Assembly: GCA_050700115.1 (NCBI GenBank)
Contig: JBOHGG010000004.1
Location: 62,001 to 126,000 of the forward strand
Length of the DNA: 64,000 bases
Direction: 5' to 3'
Source of the DNA: GCA-003244245 sp050700115
GTDB taxonomy: Bacteria; Actinomycetota; Actinomycetes; Mycobacteriales; Pseudonocardiaceae
Part shown: positions 24,003 through 31,786 of the stretch, piece after piece
Position numbering within the stretch: position 1 is the stretch's first letter
Layout of the letters: the number at the start of each line of letters is the position of its first letter
Program-made: the position numbers and the translations under genes
Notes under the pieces: model-generated
What the model was told of the DNA's origin: nothing
Database searches by the model: none
The model's input: the letters and a program-made list of their open reading frames with translations, nothing else

Positions 24003-25806
24003 ATTGATCCCGTCGAGCCTCGATAACCAGGAAGTAAGGTATCCTGCTGGCTTTGTCATAGATAACAGGTTCACGCTCTGCGATCTCCGAAGCGGGTGCG
24101 GGCTCAACAACCCTCGTCACCCGTAGGCCACTCTCGAGAACGGTATTGAGGTAAGTTGAGGCGGTGCGATGGTAGCTGGTGACGTCGCGCACCCGTACGT
24201 TTCCGTAGCGGTCCTCGCGGACCTTTGTGCAAGTACCTTCGTCAAAGTAGTTATCAACGATAAAATGCGCATAAGCCCAATCCAATGCGCGGGGCGTCTT
24301 TCTCCACCCCCCACGGTCCTTGAACGGATGGGGCACTGACAGTACCAGGGTACCCCCCGGACGCAGCGCCGTTGACAGTGTGCGCATCGCCCCTAGAAGA
24401 TCTGGCACGTGGTCCAAGACGTTAAGGCAACACACCACATCGTAGGCTCCAATCTTGTCCGCCAAACCATCGATGCCGCACGGGAGTACTTGCGCAGGTG
24501 TGCCATTACTCGCGAGACGTTGATTCAAGAGCAAACGCATGGCCGATTGCGGCTCGTAGGCATGGACTATAGCACCTCGCTTTACCATACTCGTAGTTAT
24601 CTGACCTGAGCCAGCGCCGACATCCGCCACAGTGCGACCATCGAGCGGCGGTAGCAATGTATGGATCAAGTCGTCTAAAAGTATTGCATTGAATGAGTGC
24701 AGCTCTCGCTCGTCTTCGTACTGCCCCGCGATGTCATCCCACATCGTCCCGACGGAGGATTGGCGTCCACATACGTCGCAGTTATCTGAGACCTCGAAGT
24801 CTTCCCATGTGGTTTCATAGGTACGCGAGTCTATAAGGAGACGCCGACCTACGGTCGCGGTTTTCATGCCGAGAATCCAACGGATGGCCTCATTCGCTTG
24901 GACCGACGCAACCATCGCGTTCAGCGGACCGTAGCTCGGGGCCTGCCAGGCGGGGTTGAGCTCAATTCGTGATGCTTGCACAGATGCCGGATCAAGGGGC
25001 TGTTCGGCAAGGGCTTCAGCAGCAATTCGGATACACTCGAAGCAAGGTGTATCAGGCACGGAAAGCAACGGCCCGATGCAGCCGTGGCCCTCGATATATC
25101 CTGCAGTGCTAAAGGGCTGCCCCGACGCTACACATGCGGCGTTGGCCCACGAGTGGACTTCCGCCGGGCGGTCAGCCGAAACCAACACGAGGTCACTGCG
25201 ACTTGCGACAGCTTCCGCCAGATCCGGACCGTCGAATCGCCGAGCGATGATCTCGATGTCTAAATCAGAACGAAGTGCGCGTAAACGCTCTGCCGCGACG
25301 TTCACCTTATGCCGGCCAACGTCCTCCTCCTGAAACAAGGTCTGTCTCGTCAGGTTAGACAGTTCGACTGTATCACCGTCGGTGATGACTAAACGACCTA
25401 TTCCCGCTGCGGCGAGGTGCAATGCAAGATGGGTTCCTATGCCGCCCATGCCAATCAACCCGATGGTCGTGTTCGCAAGTCGCTGTTGGGAATCATCGTC
25501 GGCACCGAGCATCCGATAATAGAGTTGGTGCCGATCGTAACGATCATGCCGATCCCAGGTCGGAACCAACACCCCCGCCTGTTCCAAGTCGGCGATCAAT
25601 GATTCCGCTTCCTCGCCGCTCCAGCCGTACCGGCACACCGCTTCGACCGCGTCGGCTCGCTCAGTCGGAGTCACCAGGGTGGCAAGTAGGTCACCTAGAA
25701 ACTCCGGTGGATCTTCGACCTCCCATGCGAGTGGTGGCAGAATACCCAGACGTAGTCCGGCCTCTACGCGACGGACTGACATGTACGGAGGTAACCACAC
25801 CTTCAT
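23995..25806 (-). CDS. mccB: MccB-like E1 peptide nucleotidyltransferase fused to a methyltransferase
   Basis: A 603-residue fusion. Residues 1 to about 100 form a small N-terminal domain (peptide-clamp position). Then comes a ThiF/E1 adenylation domain: GLIGMGGIGTHLA (119-124 is the ATP loop), LSNLTRQTLFQEEDVGRHK (149-167), and zinc cysteines CFEC (255/258) and CDVC (343/346). NLTRQ-x-LF and DVG-x-x-K are shared with E. coli MccB, which joins AMP to the C-terminal Asn of the microcin C peptide. From about 355 there is a class I methyltransferase with DVGAGSGQITTSMVKRGAIV and VCCLNVLDHVP, a likely carboxymethyltransferase using carboxy-SAM on cytosine. The ATG overlaps the aspS stop (ATGA) and the stop overlaps the CmoA-like gene. 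Confidence 0.88.
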   Translation of the reverse strand: MKVWLPPYMSVRRVEAGLRLGILPPLAWEVEDPPEFLGDLLATLVTPTERADAVEAVCRYGWSGEEAESLIADLEQAGVLVPTWDRHDRYDRHQLYYRMLGADDDSQQRLANTTIGLIGMGGIGTHLALHLAAAGIGRLVITDGDTVELSNLTRQTLFQEEDVGRHKVNVAAERLRALRSDLDIEIIARRFDGPDLAEAVASRSDLVLVSADRPAEVHSWANAACVASGQPFSTAGYIEGHGCIGPLLSVPDTPCFECIRIAAEALAEQPLDPASVQASRIELNPAWQAPSYGPLNAMVASVQANEAIRWILGMKTATVGRRLLIDSRTYETTWEDFEVSDNCDVCGRQSSVGTMWDDIAGQYEDERELHSFNAILLDDLIHTLLPPLDGRTVADVGAGSGQITTSMVKRGAIVHAYEPQSAMRLLLNQRLASNGTPAQVLPCGIDGLADKIGAYDVVCCLNVLDHVPDLLGAMRTLSTALRPGGTLVLSVPHPFKDRGGWRKTPRALDWAYAHFIVDNYFDEGTCTKVREDRYGNVRVRDVTSYHRTASTYLNTVLESGLRVTRVVEPAPASEIAEREPVIYDKASRIPYFLVIEARRDQYA

Positions 25807-27578
25807 GAGGTACCGCGACTTTTCGGCGGGAGCACAGTCCTGATATGGACGTCGGCAAGCTGCTTTGCAGAAACTTCCCCCGGCGCCCCCATCATCAAAT
25901 CCTGGGCGTTCTGGCTGAGCGGGAAAGCGATTGTCTCTCGAATGTTCGGCTCCCCGAGAATGAGCATCACAATCCGGTCGACTCCCGGTGCGATTCCGCC
26001 GTGCGGCGGCGCTCCCAAGCTAAGAGCCCGCAGCATCCCGCCAAACTTTTCATTGACATCCCGTTGGGAATAGCCAGCGATCTCGAATGCCCGATACATA
26101 ATGTCGGGACGGTGATTGCGAATTGCCCCGGAAGACAGTTCAATACCGTTGCATACGATGTCGTACTGCCAAGCAAGAATATCGAGTGGGTTCATGCTGT
26201 CGAGCGCGTCCAACCCGCCCTGGGGCATCGAGAACGGATTGTGACTGAACTCGATACTTCCATCGTCGGCACGTTCATACATCGGAAAGTCCACAATCCA
26301 GCAGAACCGAAAGGACTTTTCATCGAAATTTCCGGTCCGCTTACCCGCTTCGACCCGAACCTGAGCCATGATGTGCCGCACATCTTCGATGTCGTCAGAA
26401 GCGCCAAAGAATAGCGCCGCCCCTGGACCGGCTTTGGTCTCAGCCAGCAGAAGCTGACGCTGTTCGGAATCAAGGAACTTCGCGATGGGTCCGGTCACGG
26501 CACCATCCTCCCCGACACGCAACCACGCCAAGCCCGGAGCCCCGCAAGACTTTGCGTACTCGGTCATGCTGTCAAAAAAGGACCGAGGTTTACTCCGGCA
26601 ATCCGGAACGGCGAACGCGAGAACACGCTTGCTGGCAAATGCCCGGAAGCTACTACCCTTGAAGAGATTGGTGATGTCTGCCAGCTGGAAAGAAACGCGA
26701 AGATCCGGCTTGTCCGTTCCATAAAGAGCAAGCGCGTCTCGGTACGTAATGTGAGGGAATGGCGCGGAGGTCTCCCGCTCCGGAGCGAAGTCGGTGAACA
26801 GTTCTGATAGTAATTGTTCGACAACCGCGAAGACGTCGTCCTGCTCGACGAAGCTCATTTCTAGGTCGAGCTGATAAAATTCGCCGGGAGACCGGTCCGC
26901 GCGACTGTCCTCGTCCCGAAAGCACGGCGCGATCTGGAAGTAGCGGTCAAATCCGGCGACCATCAACAGTTGCTTGAACTGTTGTGGGGCCTGCGGCAAG
27001 GCAAAGAACTTACCCGGATGCAGTCGTGACGGCACCAAGAAATCACGCGCGCCCTCGGGGCTGGAACTTGTCAGGATCGGCGTCTGGAACTCTGTAAATC
27101 CGAGATCGGTGAGCCTCTGGCGAATGCTGGACACAATCTTCGCGCGCATCATCACGTTGCGGTGCATACGCTGCCGACGGAGATCGAGAAATCGATATAT
27201 AAGGCGTTTCTCTTCGGACACGTGTTCCTCTGGAAACACCGAGAAGGGCAGCTCCCCGCACTGCCCGAGCACTTCCACATCCTCGACCTCGACCTCGACC
27301 TCACCGGTCGCCAGGCTGGGATTCACGTTTTCAGAAAGACGGGACACAACCTTGCCGTCAACTCGCAGGACGGTTTCCCTGGCAAGATGCGCAAGCTGCT
27401 CCATCAACTCGGAGCCGGGCCGGACGACGAGCTGTACAATGCCGTAATGGTCGCGCAGGTCAAGAAACAGGAGCCCGCCCAGATCCCGGCGATTGTGAAG
27501 CCACCCGGAAAGCCGTACAGTCCTGCCAACATTCTGGGAAGTCAACTCACCACAGGTGTGAGTCCGATACCGATGCAT
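25803..27578 (-). CDS. aspS: Second aspartyl-tRNA synthetase, probable self-immunity copy
   Basis: A 591-residue class II synthetase. The anticodon-binding domain starts HRYRTHTCGELTSQNVGRTV and VRLSGWLHNRRDLGGLLFLD. Motif 2 is FRDEDSRADRSPGEFYQLDL and motif 3 is GGIAPGVDRIVMLILGEPNI, with the bacterial GAD insert between. The wording of these blocks (SPGEFYQLDLEMSFV, EPNIRE, AFPLSQNAQDLMMGAP) resembles alphaproteobacterial AspRS rather than the actinobacterial type. AspRS is the target of processed microcin C, an uncleavable aspartyl-adenylate analogue, so a co-transcribed spare copy is most simply explained as self-protection. ATG 27578 is chosen over a longer reading from 27638 because the family begins here. 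Its stop overlaps the mccB start. Confidence 0.9.
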   Translation of the reverse strand: MHRYRTHTCGELTSQNVGRTVRLSGWLHNRRDLGGLLFLDLRDHYGIVQLVVRPGSELMEQLAHLARETVLRVDGKVVSRLSENVNPSLATGEVEVEVEDVEVLGQCGELPFSVFPEEHVSEEKRLIYRFLDLRRQRMHRNVMMRAKIVSSIRQRLTDLGFTEFQTPILTSSSPEGARDFLVPSRLHPGKFFALPQAPQQFKQLLMVAGFDRYFQIAPCFRDEDSRADRSPGEFYQLDLEMSFVEQDDVFAVVEQLLSELFTDFAPERETSAPFPHITYRDALALYGTDKPDLRVSFQLADITNLFKGSSFRAFASKRVLAFAVPDCRSKPRSFFDSMTEYAKSCGAPGLAWLRVGEDGAVTGPIAKFLDSEQRQLLLAETKAGPGAALFFGASDDIEDVRHIMAQVRVEAGKRTGNFDEKSFRFCWIVDFPMYERADDGSIEFSHNPFSMPQGGLDALDSMNPLDILAWQYDIVCNGIELSSGAIRNHRPDIMYRAFEIAGYSQRDVNEKFGGMLRALSLGAPPHGGIAPGVDRIVMLILGEPNIRETIAFPLSQNAQDLMMGAPGEVSAKQLADVHIRTVLPPKSRGTS

Positions 27579-27722
27579 AGTCCACCACAGTCTTGGGGTC
27601 ATGGTCTGCCAATTCTGGCAAGTGTCGGCGACCAGCATAGACCTAACCAGCTCGCCCGATAGAGAGTGGGGCTAAAAGAGGCGAAGAGGTCCGGAGAACG
27701 GGTGAGTGGAGTGGCGCCGAAG

Positions 27723-27758
27723 TCGGCATGGCCCCAGCGGCCGCCGGGGCCATGCCGA
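27723..27758 (-). terminator. Strong hairpin between the peptide gene and aspS (attenuator)
   Basis: TCGGCATGGCCCC (27723-27735) pairs perfectly with GGGGCCATGCCGA (27746-27758) around a 10-base loop. It begins six bases after the stop of the 21-residue peptide gene, in the direction of transcription, and precedes aspS. There is no strong T-run, so partial termination or RNA stabilisation is likely. In E. coli a hairpin terminator after mccA sets the excess of peptide message over enzyme message. Confidence 0.75.
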
Positions 27759-27764
27759 CACTGC

Positions 27765-27830
27765 TTAGTTCGCCGCGACAGCAGTGCTGCCCTTCGGCTT
27801 CTGGATGCGAACGAGCTTGATACGGCGCAT
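27765..27830 (-). CDS. mccA: Microcin C-like precursor peptide, 21 residues ending in Asn
   Basis: The peptide starts MRRIKLVRIQKPKG and ends TAVAAN. It is 21 residues long, strongly basic at the N-terminus, and has the C-terminal Asn that every known MccB substrate requires. The ATG has an outstanding ribosome binding site, GGAGGGAGGATTC. The KxVR-x-Q run resembles the B. amyloliquefaciens peptide as I recall it (KIVRAQNG). A hairpin follows the stop, and aspS and the MccB-like fusion come next on the same strand. The basic N-terminus would serve uptake by target cells, and the Asn would carry the cytidylate. Confidence 0.82.
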   Translation of the reverse strand: MRRIKLVRIQKPKGSTAVAAN

Positions 27831-27927
27831 GAATCCTCCCTCCTCGGTACGGTGCTGCCAGCCTTGCCAGACTCGCAGTGCAGCGCAGCAATCCGCAAGA
27901 TCTGCTGGTTGTTGCCGGGGCAAGCGC

Positions 27928-28052
27928 CTAGTCAAACTCGCCGTCGCGGACGCCTGCGGTGAACGCGAGCCACTCGGCTGGGTGAAGATCAGGAGCGGGC
28001 CGACGGGGTGCTTGGAGTCCCTGACGGCGCTTGCGCCGTTGAGCTCCGCCAC
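27928..28052 (-). pseudogene. DUF397 remnant with frameshift
   Basis: The minus strand reads ELNGASAVRDSKHPVGPLLI followed, one frame over, by HPAEWLAFTAGVRDGEFD and a stop at 27928. Joined, this is the second half of a DUF397 domain (VRDSKxPxGPxLxFTxxEWxAFxxGVRxGEFD). The first half is missing and the frame is broken near 27975. An intact DUF397 gene lies 170 bases upstream. This remnant sits just in front of the peptide gene, where the promoter of the operon must be. Confidence 0.6.
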
Positions 28053-28220
28053 CGCGGCGCACTGACTATGGCGCTTGACCTGGTGCTGATCATACAGCCA
28101 GAACTTGCGGCAATGTGGCTGCCGGCGTGGCAGGCAATCACCGCGGCGCTTCCCCGCCGCTGCGAGTTTGACCGGCGCGCCAGACAGGGATGGTCCCGGC
28201 GACCGGGCATCTCCTGCTTG

Positions 28221-28442
28221 TCAGAGGACGAACTGCCCGTTCTTTACCGCGTCGAGGAATCCGTCCCACTGCTGCTGGTTGAGCGCCAGCAGCCCGGCGT
28301 CGCGATTCTTGGTGTCGCGGACACCGACCCAGCCGGGCACCTCGGTGGTGACCTCCACGCAGTTGTTGGCGCCCTGGCTGTAGCTGGACTTGCGCCACCC
28401 GGCTGCGGTGGTCAGCTCAGCGAGCGCCTGGTGGTGGTTCAT
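28221..28442 (-). CDS. DUF397 protein
   Basis: A 73-residue DUF397 protein: AAGWRKSSYSQGANNCVEVT, then GVRDTKNRDAGLLALNQQQW and DGFLDAVKNGQFVL. The WRKSS-x-S-x-x-xNCVEV and VRD-x-K motifs are diagnostic. DUF397 proteins pair with XRE-DUF5753 regulators in filamentous actinobacteria, where some pairs behave like toxin-antitoxin or developmental control units. Its ATG overlaps the stop of the XRE gene (ATGA), so both are made together. Confidence 0.9.
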   Translation of the reverse strand: MNHHQALAELTTAAGWRKSSYSQGANNCVEVTTEVPGWVGVRDTKNRDAGLLALNQQQWDGFLDAVKNGQFVL

Positions 28443-29305
28443 GTCAACTCCTCTATGCGGCGGACCAGCAGAGTCCGGGTCTCCTCGGGTGTACGGGCGT
28501 GGATCTGGACGCGCCGCAGCGTGTTGCGATAGGTCATGATCTCGGCCCGGTCCTCGTAGTAGGTGCCCCTGGTTGGCGCCTCGGTGTAGGCGATTCCGGG
28601 GTCGCCTTCGAGCTCGGGTGGAAACGTCAGGATCATGAAGGTCCCATCGATCCCGGCGTGCACGCCGACGTCCAGTGGCAACAGCTGGATGGTGAGCGTG
28701 GGCAGGTCGAGGAGTTTGACCAGGTGCTCCAACTGCTCGATCAGGACCTGCGGCTCACCGGCCGGCCGGCGCAGCACGGACTCGTCCAGCACGCTCCACA
28801 CGATCGGCGGGTCCGGCTGCCGGGTGAGCACATCCTGGCGGGTCATGCGCAGCTCGACGCGTCGGGCGAACTCGGCATCGCCAAGTTCGGGCTCGCCGGC
28901 CCGGATGACCGCCTTGGCGTACGCGGGCGTCTGGAACAGGCCTGGAACGATCATCGAGTCGTAGCTGTCGATCTGCACGGCCGATGACTCCATGGCGAGA
29001 TAGAGATCGAACCACTCCGGCGCGGTGCCCTTGAACGGGATCCACCAGTCGCGGCCCTTGCGCGCGGCGTCCACCAGGTCCAGGAACGCCGGGATGCGCT
29101 CGCCGGCGCCGTAGAAATTGAGCAGCACCTCCAGCTCGGGACCCTTGGGCAGGTTCCGCATGGTCTCCAGGTGCGAGACGTGCGAGACCACGCAGCGCAG
29201 CCGTTCGGCGACCTGCTCGCGCTTGAACCCGACGGCCTCCCGTAGCCGGCGCAACTCAAGCGCGATGTACCGCCTGAGCACGGTCGGACTCGATGACGCG
29301 ACCAT
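28439..29305 (-). CDS. XRE-family regulator with DUF5753 domain
   Basis: A 288-residue protein. The HTH is at residues about 10-65 (ALELRRLREAVGFKREQVAE, VVSHVSHLETMRN). The DUF5753 domain follows: SYDSMIVPGLFQTPAYAKAV, RVELRMTRQDVLTRQPDPPI, VLDESVLRRP and LPLDVGVHAGIDGTFMILTF. These motifs are typical for the large actinobacterial family that controls a neighbouring DUF397 gene. Stop and DUF397 start overlap. It could also influence the microcin-like operon 1.5 kb downstream, but nothing in the sequence shows that directly. Confidence 0.92.
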   Translation of the reverse strand: MVASSSPTVLRRYIALELRRLREAVGFKREQVAERLRCVVSHVSHLETMRNLPKGPELEVLLNFYGAGERIPAFLDLVDAARKGRDWWIPFKGTAPEWFDLYLAMESSAVQIDSYDSMIVPGLFQTPAYAKAVIRAGEPELGDAEFARRVELRMTRQDVLTRQPDPPIVWSVLDESVLRRPAGEPQVLIEQLEHLVKLLDLPTLTIQLLPLDVGVHAGIDGTFMILTFPPELEGDPGIAYTEAPTRGTYYEDRAEIMTYRNTLRRVQIHARTPEETRTLLVRRIEELT

Positions 29306-29414
29306 CCGTGGTCCCCTCGTCGCCCTCCTGCCGGTGTTGTGGAACCAGCGTGGATGCCCGCTACATCACCCGAACGGACGCACCCACACCCATTCCACCG
29401 TATCGAGTCACCAT

Positions 29415-29426
29415 GTAACGTGTTAC
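29415..29426. promoter_or_regulatory. Short palindrome in XRE promoter region
   Basis: GTAACGTGTTAC is a near-perfect 12-base dyad 110 bases upstream of the XRE gene. It lies in the 29306-29587 gap, which otherwise has no gene. It is a candidate operator for the XRE regulator or its divergent neighbours. Confidence 0.35.
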
Positions 29427-29587
29427 AACGTCACCGGTGCTCGTGGTGTTCACGTACACCGTAGCCCTGGCGGAACCAGCGCCACCACCTGGCTCGCCAG
29501 GGTCCACCGCCGGCGGCGGCTCCGTTTCGTCCTCCCCGACGCGCGGGCGGGGCCGCCGCCTTCCCAACCCGTTCGGGGGAGCTTGCC

Positions 29588-29689
29588 ATGCGGTTAATCG
29601 GCCACCGGACACGACGCAGCATCGTGCACCGCCGCGATACGGCTCGCCACGATCACCGGCTGGGCAAGCGAGCCAGGGCGTGGGCGTGA
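29588..29689 (+). CDS. Very small basic peptide upstream of the integrase
   Basis: A 33-residue Arg/His-rich peptide, MRLIGHRTRRSIVHRRDTAR and HDHRLGKRARAWA. ATG at 29588 follows GGGGGAGCTTGCC, a fair ribosome binding site. The stop overlaps the GTG of the next gene (GTGA), which supports translation of both. I do not recognise it; its charge suggests nucleic-acid binding or a leader-type peptide. It is compositionally extreme, so it may not be a functional protein. Confidence 0.45.
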   Translation: MRLIGHRTRRSIVHRRDTARHDHRLGKRARAWA

Positions 29690-30030
29690 GCCCGGCCATC
29701 GAGCAGCTGCGCCGGCTGTGCCGGTTCGGCTTCACCGGCGAGCGACTCTTCAACCAGGACGGCCAGCTGCAACTCGTCCACTACACCCGCCACTTCCGGG
29801 GTGCACGAGAGGTGGTGCTGGTCTACAGCGAACGCACCGCGCTGGCCTACCGCACCCGCGACATGCTCGACCTGGAAAGCCCATTGCACGTCACCGAGAA
29901 CGCGATCGAGTGGCGCCTGCACGGCGACGTCGTGACGGTGCTCAAGGATCTCCTAGTGCATACTCGCCGACATGACTACCAGCACACCGCGCCGTGCCGG
30001 GGGGCGCACCCTCATCGACCTAGACCCTGA
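29686..30030 (+). CDS. Small hypothetical protein overlapping the integrase start
   Basis: A 114-residue protein beginning with GTG: SPAIEQLRRLCRFGFTGERL, FNQDGQLQLVHYTRHFRGAR, then EVVLVYSERTALAYRTRDML and HVTENAIEWRLHGDVVTVLK. The composition is normal for a folded alpha/beta protein. Its last 59 bases overlap the integrase gene in another frame, a compact arrangement typical of mobile elements. Function unknown. Confidence 0.6.
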   Translation: MSPAIEQLRRLCRFGFTGERLFNQDGQLQLVHYTRHFRGAREVVLVYSERTALAYRTRDMLDLESPLHVTENAIEWRLHGDVVTVLKDLLVHTRRHDYQHTAPCRGAHPHRPRP

Positions 30031-31504
30031 CCAGCTGATATGGGTCTTGCTCGCACGCGAGTCGACCGACCGCGAGCGGCAGATCGACAACCAGCTCACC
30101 GATCTTCGCGCACAGGTGGCGCGGATAGGCGGGCGGATCGATCGGGAAATTCCGGAGAACGCCGTTTCGGCGTTTAAGCGGAAGCGGGTCGCATTGCCCG
30201 ATGGCACCTTGGGTTACCGGGTAGTTCGACCGGAATGGGAAAAGATCCTGACCGCGCTACGGCGTGGTGAATGTAACGCGCTTATGGTGCCGGATATCGA
30301 CCGGGCGATGCGTGACCCACGCACACTGGAAGACCTGATAGACGCGGTTGAACTGTACGGCCTATATGTCGCCAGCCTGACGGGCAATATCGACCTGACC
30401 ACGGACGCGGGTATTTCGGCGGCGCGGAGCCTGGTCAATCAGCGGAATCAGGAATCGCGGAACACGTCACGGCGCGTCATTGATGGGCTACGGCACGCTG
30501 CGATGAAAGGCGGACCCCATGGGGGCCCTAGGCGTCCATTCGGATGGCGAAAAGATCGTATTCGGCTCAACAAGCGCGAGGCTGGCCATATCCGCCGCGA
30601 GGTGCCGCGTATTCTGGCGGGGGTGAGCGCGCTGACTCTGGCTCGCGAGTGGAATGAACGCGGAATACCCACGGTGACCGGTGCCCCATGGCGCGGGACA
30701 AGAATCCGGAGAATGTATCTGAATCCGCGTATCTGCGGGCTTGTGGTCTACCAGGGAGCGGTCTTGTTCGGCTCGGACGGGAACAAGGTCCGGGGAAAAT
30801 GGGAAGCGATCTTGACCGAAGACGAATATAACGACGTGGTGGCGAAATGGGGATCATCACCCCAGCCCGTGCAGTCACGGCTGGGAGCCAAGGGACGCGG
30901 GCACCGGACCGTTTACCTGCTGTCTCCGTTCTTGCGGTGCGGCAAGTGCAGCGCGCGGATGACCGGCTCACACCGACGCAACCGGCACGGCGAGATGGAA
31001 GAGTACTACCGGTGCCCGGCTAGCGGGAACGGGGGATGCGGCGGCGTGACGCGGGTTGCCGAACCGGTCAATAAGTACATTACGGCGCTTGTGATCGCGG
31101 AACAGCAGAAAATCCAGTTCCGTAAGCTGGAAGACCTTCCGTCGTGGCCGAAAGCTCAAGAACTCGCGGACCTGCAAAAGCGCATCAACGAGCAGCAACA
31201 GAATTTCGAGGCTGGTAATATTTCCGCGGAGCGACATTTTCCGTCACTCGCCCGCATGGAAGCGGTAGAGGCGGGGCTTAAGCGCGAGCGACGCCAGTAC
31301 GAGGGACGGCAGCAGGCCCGCCGGCACGCGGTAGCGAATCTAGCCGAGGAGTGGGATAAGTCGGATTTCACGATGGAGCAGAAGCAGGCCGCGATAGCGC
31401 AGACGCTTACCGCTGTCATCGTCAAGCCATCGGGTAGGGGCGGCCGGTTCCATCCAGATCAGATCGTTCCAGTATTCAGGGAGGACACCGACGAAGCAGC
31501 ATAA
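29972..31504 (+). CDS. int: Large serine recombinase / integrase
   Basis: A 510-residue serine integrase. The catalytic N-terminal resolvase domain contains VLLARESTDRERQIDNQLTD with the nucleophile Ser31, and later LMVPDIDRAMRDPRTLEDLI. The recombinase domain follows (GPHGGPRRPFGWRKDRIRLN, IPTVTGAPWRGTRIRRMYLN). Next comes a zinc ribbon, LRCGKCSARMTGSHRR with YRCPASGNGGCGG, and a coiled coil (LADLQKRINEQQQNFEAGN). It should integrate and, with a directionality factor, excise the surrounding element using short att sites. The start ATG lies inside the preceding gene. A rho-independent-like hairpin follows the stop. Confidence 0.93.
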   Translation: MTTSTPRRAGGRTLIDLDPDQLIWVLLARESTDRERQIDNQLTDLRAQVARIGGRIDREIPENAVSAFKRKRVALPDGTLGYRVVRPEWEKILTALRRGECNALMVPDIDRAMRDPRTLEDLIDAVELYGLYVASLTGNIDLTTDAGISAARSLVNQRNQESRNTSRRVIDGLRHAAMKGGPHGGPRRPFGWRKDRIRLNKREAGHIRREVPRILAGVSALTLAREWNERGIPTVTGAPWRGTRIRRMYLNPRICGLVVYQGAVLFGSDGNKVRGKWEAILTEDEYNDVVAKWGSSPQPVQSRLGAKGRGHRTVYLLSPFLRCGKCSARMTGSHRRNRHGEMEEYYRCPASGNGGCGGVTRVAEPVNKYITALVIAEQQKIQFRKLEDLPSWPKAQELADLQKRINEQQQNFEAGNISAERHFPSLARMEAVEAGLKRERRQYEGRQQARRHAVANLAEEWDKSDFTMEQKQAAIAQTLTAVIVKPSGRGGRFHPDQIVPVFREDTDEAA

Positions 31505-31522
31505 CCGGCCCAGATATACTGA

Positions 31523-31560
31523 CGTGGCCCCGACGGGAATTTCCACCGGGGCCACGTTTC
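31523..31560 (+). terminator. Terminator between convergent integrase and transfer genes
   Basis: CGTGGCCCCG (31523-31532) pairs perfectly with CGGGGCCACG (31547-31556) around a 14-base loop and is followed by TTTCG. It lies just after the integrase stop and just before the convergent small gene, so it can serve both directions. Confidence 0.75.
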
Positions 31561-31564
31561 GCTC

Positions 31565-31696
31565 CTACACCGCTTTCCTTTCGGTGTCATCGTCGATTTC
31601 GAGGCAGTAGATACGCGCTACTCTTCTCGCCCATTCCTCGGATCGGTGAGGCGCGTTCTTTAGCTGCTGTTCCGCCCACTCTTCCGGAGTGGACAT
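31565..31696 (-). CDS. Small element-borne protein
   Basis: A 43-residue protein, MSTPEEWAEQQLKNAPHRSE and EWARRVARIYCLEIDDDTER. GAGAAGGTGGT lies in front of the ATG. The amphipathic helical sequence with two EEWA-like repeats is not low-complexity and looks like a genuine small protein. It follows the TraSA gene on the same strand. Function unknown; similar short proteins are, as I recall, seen beside integrase genes of actinobacterial elements. Confidence 0.6.
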   Translation of the reverse strand: MSTPEEWAEQQLKNAPHRSEEWARRVARIYCLEIDDDTERKAV

Positions 31697-31786
31697 TACC
31701 ACCTTCTCTCTGTTTTCTGATTTCTTTTTGCGTTTCGTCGTTGTGGTATCACCTCCCCTCGCTCGCGACGGCCCGACCCGGGCGAA

